DNA of 64,000 nt from CAYMDJ01 sp964537525 (lineage in GTDB: Archaea > Aenigmatarchaeota > Aenigmatarchaeia > QMZP01), in the NCBI GenBank assembly GCA_964537525.1, contig CAZIAB010000001.1:1-64000 (forward strand). Reading direction: 5' to 3'. Positions within the stretch are counted from its first letter, which is position 1. The number at the start of each line of letters is the position of its first letter. Under the pieces are notes generated by a model, which was given only the letters and a program-made list of their open reading frames with translations, was not told where the DNA came from and searched no databases. Both the position numbers and the translations under genes were made by a program. Shown here one piece after another: positions 41,084-48,800 of this stretch.

Positions 41084-44000
41084 ATGGTATTTCATACTCG
41101 CAGATTGCTGGCATTCGCTTTTCTGTTTTTGGCAGTAACACCTGGTCTGGTGATGGCTGCCCCGAGCGTGAGCCTGTCCTCGCCCGATGACGGAAATGTA
41201 TCGTTGTCCGGGAGCGTGGCGTTTGAGTGCAATGCCACGGCAGACTCGCTGACAGAACTCGCTCTGTATACAGACATCATCGGGGGCTGGTCAGCATATG
41301 AGACTGCATATTACGGACAACTGTCCGAGGATTCCAACACGCTTCTGTTGTGCAACTTCACCGGATATGCGTGCAGCGATTCCACGGGAACGGATTCCGG
41401 GACATCCATAACGGCGGGCAAGATAGGGGGCGGCGTCTTCGTGGACGGGACCGACACGCTAACCTTTTCCAGTGCAGGCAACTTCGACGTGCTGGAGGGC
41501 TCGATTGAGATGTGGGTGAAGCCAGAGGGCAACCTGAGCGGGCAGCACTGGCTCTTCATCGTTGCGCAGAGCCCGAGCGTGCACACGACAGAGTACAGGC
41601 TATGGATAGCGGATGACGTCCTGTATTTCAGGTTCATGGACGAATACGAATCCCCGTCCAGCGTGTGGAGGGACGTTTCCTCGTGGAATCCCGGGGAGTG
41701 GCATCATGTTGCAGCTACGTGGAAAGCAAGCACGGATTCGATGGAACTTTATGTTGACTCTAGCACGGGCGGGAATTCCTATAATATCGGCGGTATGGGT
41801 TACATGGGCTCCATGGGTGACACCATGTACGTGGGAAGCTACAAACTGGGTTCAGGCCAGTTCAACGGAACGATGGATGAGTTCAGGATAAGCGATTACG
41901 AGAAGAGCGCATCAGAGATAAACGATTCCTACATGACCGGCCTGACCAACGTGACCTCCGCCGGCGGGCAATGGACCGTCAGCGGGATAAGCGACGGGAC
42001 GTATGTGTGGAACTGCATGGCAACTGACAACGCATCGGTTACTGGATGGAACGACACGAACAGGACCCTCTACGTGGACGCGTCCAGCCCGCCTGTCGTA
42101 AATTCAGTTACAACGGTCCCGAACACGACTGACGGGCTTGACCCGGGCATAGACATAAACGTCACCGCGAACATAACGGACGTGAGCGGAGTCAATGCGA
42201 GCATACTCATGTACAGGAGGTCAGGGACGTCTACGTGGAGCAACGTGACCATGAACAACATAACCCCAGACATCTGGAACGGTTCCTTCCCGGTTCCCCT
42301 GCCGCCGGGTACGTGGGAATACGCGATATGGTACAACGACAGCAACTCTCACTCGAACCAGACAGCCGTAATGAACGTCTCCGCTGAGTATGATTATTCC
42401 TGGTCATTATCGCCCTCTTCCATGGGAACCACTTACATTGTCGCAGGAGAGACCGGAACTCTCGGGGATCTGCATATAACGAACACGGGCGAATATCCGC
42501 TGAATTTCAACATATCGTCCACGTGGGGGGACACATCATTCAACGTATCAGACCCGGACAGCTTTGACATAGGAGTAGGCCAGTCGAGGACCATAAACGT
42601 GACGGTGACGGCCTCGGTGACTCCTTACGAATATGCAGTCAATATAACGATAGGCTGCACGACTCCGGGAGCGAGCACGACCTCCTCTGTGGTGGATGCC
42701 TCCCTGATATCTTACGTGGGCGGGCCCCAGCTCACGGTGACTATAACGAACCATCCCGTTTCCGTCCTTCAGAGCCAGTCGAACATCGTGTTCAATGCGA
42801 CCGTGAAGAACATAGGTAACGAGACTGCTAACGGCACGTGGATAAACTGGACGTTCCCGGCGGGGTGGTCAAACTCCTCGGGGAACGTGACATACTTTGC
42901 AGGGAACATAGCGGCAGGCTCCACGTTCTACTCGAACATCGTCATGTACACCTCGTCTTCTGCTGCGGCAGGGGTGTCGCAGGTATACCTGAACGCGAGC
43001 TCCAACCAGACCTATAACGGCTCTGACAGCACCCTGATCGGGATATCCTGCAGCAGCTCTGACAGCGTCTGCGGTTCGGGGTGCACCTACCTGACCGATT
43101 CCAACTGCGCTGCCCCGGGGGGCGACGGGGGGAGTTCCGGCACCTCGGGCACCGTGGTCTCGGGCGGGGGCAGGGCATCCTATTACAGGCTTGACCTGAA
43201 GCTTCCCGCAAGGCTTGACCTTTTCAGGGGAGACATAGAGGACGTCGAGATAGTCGTGATGAACACCAACAACGTCGGGTTTTCAGAGCTAACCCTTTCA
43301 TCAGGGGGTTACAGGTCAACCCTGATATCCCTGTATTCGGGCATCCAGAACGGGACGATTGAGGCGAACTCTGAGATGCCGTTCACGCTGCGCATAAACG
43401 TTCCCGGCTACATGGCATACGGGGAGTATCCTGTAACAATCACTGCCACTGCATACGGGGGCCTGAACACGACCGTTGAGGGCTCTGCAACAATAAGGCT
43501 GCTCGTCCACAGCGTTGATGAGAACGAAACAATCTCACTTTTCAGGGAAGCACAGAAGGCAATCGGGATAATGAACAGCGCGGGCATCCCAACCAACAGG
43601 ACGTCAAGGATTCTCGAAGCCGCGTCCTCATACCTCGATGACTGGAATTATGACAAGGTAAAGGAACTTTCCCTGCTCATACTGGGATACAAGAACAGCT
43701 CGCTTGCCGCGAGGGCAATGCTCGGGGAGCTGGACGAGGGTATCTGGTATGCAGAGAGGTATGGCCTTTCTTTCCCTGAAACCACCAAGCTCAAGTCGCT
43801 TGCGTATTCGGCGCTCGCAAGGGAGGATTTCCAGAGGGCCGAAGATAGGTCTGAATCCGCGCTCCTCACGCTCGCGGTGGAGACGGGCACGGTTCTCCCG
43901 CTATTCATGTTCATTGAGAACAACTGGCTCCTTATAATCCTCTCCTTTGCCGGGCTATCTGTCATCATGTTCTTTGGCAGGAGGGTGGTTATCCTGTCCC

Positions 44001-45142
44001 TAATAGAAAGGAGAATAAAGCGCCTCTCCGAAGAGAACGGAATCCTTGAGAAGCTGATTTCAGTTTCCAGCTCTGATTACTTCATAGAGAAGAGCATAAG
44101 CAAGGGGGAGTATAAGAAGAGTATGGATGAATACAGCAGGAAATACTCAGTAAACAAGAGGGAGGAGATACGGCTCAGAGTCAGGAAGATGCTCCTCAAG
44201 TCGCGCGGCAGGAAGGCTGCGGAGGGAAAGAGGATGGAGATGTTCAGGGAACTGATGGCCGAGACGCAGAACAGGTACTTCAGGGAAAGGAAGATTTCCA
44301 GGACAGTATACAATTCAACGATAAGGGAGATATCCAGGGAGATTGCTGACCTGGAGAACAGGAAAGGTGTTAGCACCTCGCTGAAGGCTGCCGTTTCCAT
44401 AATGATCATCCTGTTGCTTGTGCCCATGGGGGTTGGTGCAACTCCGCAGCAGGACGCTCTCGGTGCGATAAATGCAGCGGAGGGTCAGATTTCAGACATG
44501 GAATCCCTGGGCCTTGGAACGGAATATGCGAACGGCACCCTGAACGAGGCCAGGTTCCTATACAACGAGGGCTATTACGCCGGGGCGCAGTCCCTTGCAG
44601 AAGAGGTAGGAGATATAAAGGAATCTGCTATAAGGGTGGACGGGCTGGTTGATGAAGTGGAGTCAAAGCTCTACGACGTCGGCGCGCAGGGAATAGACGT
44701 GTCCGGTCCGTGGGGGCTCTTCTACCAGGCAATGGATTCGCTGGAAATGGAGGATTTCGTCACGGCAGAATCGCTTCTTGAGGAGGCATATGAAAAGCTG
44801 GACGAGCTCGAGGAGCGCGCCTCCCTCGAGAGGGCACTCGGAAGCAGCGACACCATGGGCATCGTGGTGAACAACTGGGAATGGTTTTTCTTTTTCCCGG
44901 GGCTGTTCGTTTTATGCTTCCTCATTACGCGCAAGCTGACATCCAAGGCATTCATCAGGAAGAAGATTAAAAGGCTGGAGAGGGAGAGGGATGACATATC
45001 GGGCATGATAAAGGAGGCCCAGAAAATGTATTTCCAGGATGACAGCCTCGGAAAGATAGAGTATGAGAGCAGGGTGGACAGGTACAATGAGAGACTTGTA
45101 GACGCTAAGAAGAACCTGACCGCCATGAGGAAGAGGCTTTAG
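41084..45142 (+). CDS. Surface protein with LamG-like lectin domain and three membrane segments
   Basis: 1352 aa. Signal peptide (about 1-25, ending VMAAP), an Ig-like start (SVSLSSPDDGNVSLSGSV), a LamG/concanavalin-like domain (about 95-285, with FDVLEGSIEMWVKPEG, EWHHVAATWK and GTMDEFRISD), then Ig/NEW3-type repeats, a Gly/Ser-rich hinge after a small cysteine-rich segment, and a helical juxtamembrane part. A first membrane helix (about 945-967) is followed by a charged cytosolic stretch with two SHOCT-like modules. A second hydrophobic segment (about 1100-1118) looks like a new signal peptide (VPMGVGATPQQ) and leads into a small helical domain, a third helix (about 1264-1285) and a last SHOCT-like module. 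The protein therefore reads as two surface units fused end to end. Many sequons are present. Confidence 0.83.
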   Translation: MVFHTRRLLAFAFLFLAVTPGLVMAAPSVSLSSPDDGNVSLSGSVAFECNATADSLTELALYTDIIGGWSAYETAYYGQLSEDSNTLLLCNFTGYACSDSTGTDSGTSITAGKIGGGVFVDGTDTLTFSSAGNFDVLEGSIEMWVKPEGNLSGQHWLFIVAQSPSVHTTEYRLWIADDVLYFRFMDEYESPSSVWRDVSSWNPGEWHHVAATWKASTDSMELYVDSSTGGNSYNIGGMGYMGSMGDTMYVGSYKLGSGQFNGTMDEFRISDYEKSASEINDSYMTGLTNVTSAGGQWTVSGISDGTYVWNCMATDNASVTGWNDTNRTLYVDASSPPVVNSVTTVPNTTDGLDPGIDINVTANITDVSGVNASILMYRRSGTSTWSNVTMNNITPDIWNGSFPVPLPPGTWEYAIWYNDSNSHSNQTAVMNVSAEYDYSWSLSPSSMGTTYIVAGETGTLGDLHITNTGEYPLNFNISSTWGDTSFNVSDPDSFDIGVGQSRTINVTVTASVTPYEYAVNITIGCTTPGASTTSSVVDASLISYVGGPQLTVTITNHPVSVLQSQSNIVFNATVKNIGNETANGTWINWTFPAGWSNSSGNVTYFAGNIAAGSTFYSNIVMYTSSSAAAGVSQVYLNASSNQTYNGSDSTLIGISCSSSDSVCGSGCTYLTDSNCAAPGGDGGSSGTSGTVVSGGGRASYYRLDLKLPARLDLFRGDIEDVEIVVMNTNNVGFSELTLSSGGYRSTLISLYSGIQNGTIEANSEMPFTLRINVPGYMAYGEYPVTITATAYGGLNTTVEGSATIRLLVHSVDENETISLFREAQKAIGIMNSAGIPTNRTSRILEAASSYLDDWNYDKVKELSLLILGYKNSSLAARAMLGELDEGIWYAERYGLSFPETTKLKSLAYSALAREDFQRAEDRSESALLTLAVETGTVLPLFMFIENNWLLIILSFAGLSVIMFFGRRVVILSLIERRIKRLSEENGILEKLISVSSSDYFIEKSISKGEYKKSMDEYSRKYSVNKREEIRLRVRKMLLKSRGRKAAEGKRMEMFRELMAETQNRYFRERKISRTVYNSTIREISREIADLENRKGVSTSLKAAVSIMIILLLVPMGVGATPQQDALGAINAAEGQISDMESLGLGTEYANGTLNEARFLYNEGYYAGAQSLAEEVGDIKESAIRVDGLVDEVESKLYDVGAQGIDVSGPWGLFYQAMDSLEMEDFVTAESLLEEAYEKLDELEERASLERALGSSDTMGIVVNNWEWFFFFPGLFVLCFLITRKLTSKAFIRKKIKRLERERDDISGMIKEAQKMYFQDDSLGKIEYESRVDRYNERLVDAKKNLTAMRKRL

Positions 45143-45756
45143 CCGGGCGGGAGCTCGGGGGTGTCGAGACCGGACAGGCCGTAAGGCCAGACAGCACCTG
45201 AATCGTGGCTTATCTTCCCTGGCTCATCGGGGGGTTTTCCTTCCCTGTCCATGGCCGTAAGGTCCTTTGTTTCATCAGCGAACATGACTAAATCGTCTAT
45301 GAATTCATCAACGTTGACTTCGGAAACGGTATCCCTCGAAATCATGTAAACAATCTTGCCGGGATTCCCTGCCTTGACGCTGTTGGTGAACCTGAGCACG
45401 GATGATGGCTCATGGTATCTGAGGAGGCAGGATATGTCATCGAACACGAAGGCGTTGCACCTCTTCTTCATCCTGAGTATTGCCCCGGAAATCTCATCAA
45501 TCGCAGAGGGTGAGGATATGTATAAGCATCTCTCTGTGGATTCCTGGCTCGAATAGTGGCTGCTGAGGGTGTCTATGAAGCAAAGACTCTTTGCGTCAAT
45601 GCCGTTCTTTTTCAGTGTTTTCATTGCAGAAGAAACAGTATCACTGAGGCACACGTAGCATATCCTATGGTTCCTGAGCTTCTTGATGATGTTCGTTTTC
45701 TTGAAATGCTCATCAGACCTTATGAGGAAAATGAAGAGCCCGTTCTTATCAAACAT
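45139..45756 (-). CDS. KaiC/RecA-fold protein lacking the P-loop, paralogue of the 34666 gene
   Basis: 205 aa. The same strand pattern as the protein at 34666-35214: NGLFIFLIRSDEHFKKT in place of a Walker A loop, HRICYVCLSDTVSSAM, LCFIDTLS, RCLYISSPSAIDEI, AFVFDDISCLLRYHEPSSVLRF and IVYMISRDTVSE. No GxxGxGK(T/S) is present, so ATP hydrolysis is not expected. After the fold a 30-residue Gly/Pro/Asp-rich tail follows. It is the last gene of the minus-strand series that begins with the giant ATPase fusion (45 bases after the 1972-aa surface protein). Its stop overlaps the end of the convergent surface-protein gene by 4 bases. Confidence 0.7.
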   Translation of the reverse strand: MFDKNGLFIFLIRSDEHFKKTNIIKKLRNHRICYVCLSDTVSSAMKTLKKNGIDAKSLCFIDTLSSHYSSQESTERCLYISSPSAIDEISGAILRMKKRCNAFVFDDISCLLRYHEPSSVLRFTNSVKAGNPGKIVYMISRDTVSEVNVDEFIDDLVMFADETKDLTAMDREGKPPDEPGKISHDSGAVWPYGLSGLDTPELPPG

Positions 45757-45801
45757 TGCAACACAAGTATTATTTGGTTTCCGGATGACTTAAAATTATG
45801 C

Positions 45802-48800
45802 TTACTTCAGTGCATCCCTTATCTTCCTGTCAATCTCTCCGACCTTTTCCTCGCTCCTCTTCCTCATGCTCTCGAATGCCTCCTTTGATATTATTCCTGA
45901 CTTGTACTGGTTCTCAAGGAGCCTTAGCATCCTCTGGTTCTTCGCCTTCTCTGTCCTCAGAACGTCCACGTCGCTGCTGGGCCTGACGGCTCCTGCAACC
46001 TGCCTCGCCTCGGACAGCCTTCCCTTGAGAAGAATCTTCAGGTTCCTGGTCATCCTCCTCATGAAGATTACCAGGACTGCTATTACCACTGCAAACACTA
46101 TGATAAGTATGACCCACCATGGAAGGAAGCCGCGCGACAGTATGTCATCGAGCAGGTCCTCTGCCTCCCTTATGAGCTGCCATGCATTGTATACAGAATC
46201 GAGCGCGGCATCGTACAGCTCCTTCTGGAGGTAGTTCTCGGCGAGCTCTATCTCGTTCTCTATGTCCTTTATGAGGTCTTCCACGGGCGAGACGTCGTAC
46301 CCCGATGCCTTCGCGCTCTCTGTCCTTGTCTTGAGCTCCCTGAGCTTGGCCTTGAGCCTGACGAGCTCGAAGTCTATGAGCTCCTTCCTGGAGGTGAAGA
46401 CGAAGAGTGTGAATACCTTGCTGTCCTTTGACTGGTTGGAATCCGCGGTTATCATGACCTCGTGCTGCCCGGATGCTATCCCGAAGGGGACGAGTATCTT
46501 CATGGTGAAGGTTGCCTCCTCTCCCGCTGCCAGAGTCCCTATGTTCCTCGGTTCGATGATGAACCAGTTTTCCTCTGTCGAGCGGGCGGTCAACTGGACG
46601 TTGGTGGCGGGGGAGTCGCCGGTATTCTTGACGAGTATGTTGACGTACCTTATCACACCGACCTCGACACCCACCTCCCTGTCGTACTCTGTTATGTTCA
46701 GCCTGGCCTGGCCGCCGCCCCCTCCGGGCCCTGCCTCCTCTGGCGCGCCTCCCTCCTCTCCGCTCGGCGGGGGCGGGGCAGGTGCCTCGCCTATGACGTC
46801 AAAGGTCCCGTTGGCAGTGGCATAGAGGTTATTGACCGTGTTGTACGTCACCTTCACGTTGAGCGTGTAGGTTCCCGGCGGCTGGCTGGTGAATATGTAG
46901 GCGCTGACAGAGGGGTCAGTGCTCGCATCGAAAGTCTTGTTCTCCCCCGCGCCTATGTTGGCTGAGAAGTGCTGGTAGTCCCAGGTCTGCCCCTGGCCAG
47001 AGACCCAGTATTCTATCAGGACGTCAAGGTTGTCAACGTCGCCCTTGTTCTCGGCGTAAAGCTCGAAGTTGAGGATGTCCCCTGGCTCGACCTCCTTGTT
47101 TAGTATGTTGACCCCGACGTCGTAGGGCCCTCCCAGGGAGACCCTTATGTAATCATAGGCAACCGTGTAATACCCTCCTATGGTGGCATTGAGTATGACG
47201 TTGTATACCCCGACCGGTGCCAGGGGCGGCATGGCATAGTTGTAGGTATAGACTCCCACCGACTCCCTTGTCATGCTCGCCTTCGTGGTGCTGAAGTACG
47301 GACTGTTGACGGGGTTCAGCACGTTCAGGTTTATGCTGTCCGGGTCCGTGAGCATGCCAGAGCTGTCAGTGAACCACATCACGAACTTCATGATGCTGTT
47401 CTGGTACCAGAGCGGGTAGATTCTCATGTCAGCGTGTATGCCGTAGCTCGGCGGGTGGTCGGTCATGGTGAAGGTGTAGTTCTGGGTGCTGTTGACGTAA
47501 AAGCCGACCTGCGTCTCGTAATATGTGGAGTTTACGAGGACCGTGTAGTTTCCTGCCGGATAGCCGTAGGTGGGGAAGTCGATGTATATCCCCGCGTAAT
47601 CGTTCCTTATGAAGCCGTCGCTCTCTGTCAGGTATGACTTGTTGAAGATTGTCTCGTTATCAGGGTTTAGTATCACGACTTCGACGGTGACGTTGCCTAT
47701 ATTCTGCTCGCCTGAAGATTCCTTTGCCCTGTAATAGACAGAGCCCTGGTATCCCTGGTTGCTGTATTCATCGCTCAGGGTGAACATTATCGGGCTCAGT
47801 TTCGTGTATACGTAGAAGGTGTCGCTTCCTGTCTCATTCTCGCCCAGGTCGTCCTCTGCATACACCCATGCCGTGTAGTTTCCGATGTAGGTGGTGTTGC
47901 CCCACGTGGAGGGATAATATGCATACCAGCACGAGGTGCTTCCCGGACCGCTTCCGGTGCATCCCCCCCAGTAAAGCCTGGTCATCGAGACGGTGTTGTT
48001 GGTCCCGTCGGGCCTGGTCACCGTCACGTTGATGGGCATGAGTATCGGGCGGTCGGACTGGGCCGTGACGTTTGAGTATATGAGAACGCTCCCCAGCTGC
48101 TCTGCGTAATCGGGTATGACCTCGACGTCCACGATGGGCTTTATGTAGGGGCTCAGCAGGATTGTCACGTCGATTTCATCGGGCTCGGCAGAAGCGTTGG
48201 TTGCATTTATCGTGTAGTTGGCTGTCCATGTGCTCTGGCCCGCGATTCCGCTGACGTTGTAGTAGAACGTCAGCTCGTACTCATCATCCGAATCTATGGC
48301 GAAGGCCGTGGAACTGACGTTGGTGTGGTTTACCTCCGCGGGGGTGACGCTGAAATCAATCAGCACGTTTCCTGTATTGTTAACTAGAACCATGCAGGCG
48401 ACTCCCACGTCAGGGCTCTGGGAGTGCTCGCAATAGGTCTCATTCACGTACCAGCTGGCGTTGACAGGGACTGTCAGGCTCACGTTGAGCGAGAAGTTCC
48501 CGGCGTTGTTCGATGTTATGTTGAGCGTCCCGTTGTAGGTTCCCGGCGGGTATGCGAAGGGGACGGTGGCATTGAGCAGGATTTCCTGGGACTGGCCTGT
48601 GGAGAGGTCGTGCGGGCCTTCTGATGAGAGAGTGGCAGATAAGCTCCCGGGACCTGTCAGGTTCAGGGTGACGTTATAGACAACGTCATTCCCTGAAGAG
48701 AGGATAGTCACATTGCCGAAGCTGCCGGAGGTCCCATGCTCGAGAGAGCCCGTGATATTTTCCTTGTCAACCTCCAGTGTAACGTTCGGTGTTACGGTGA

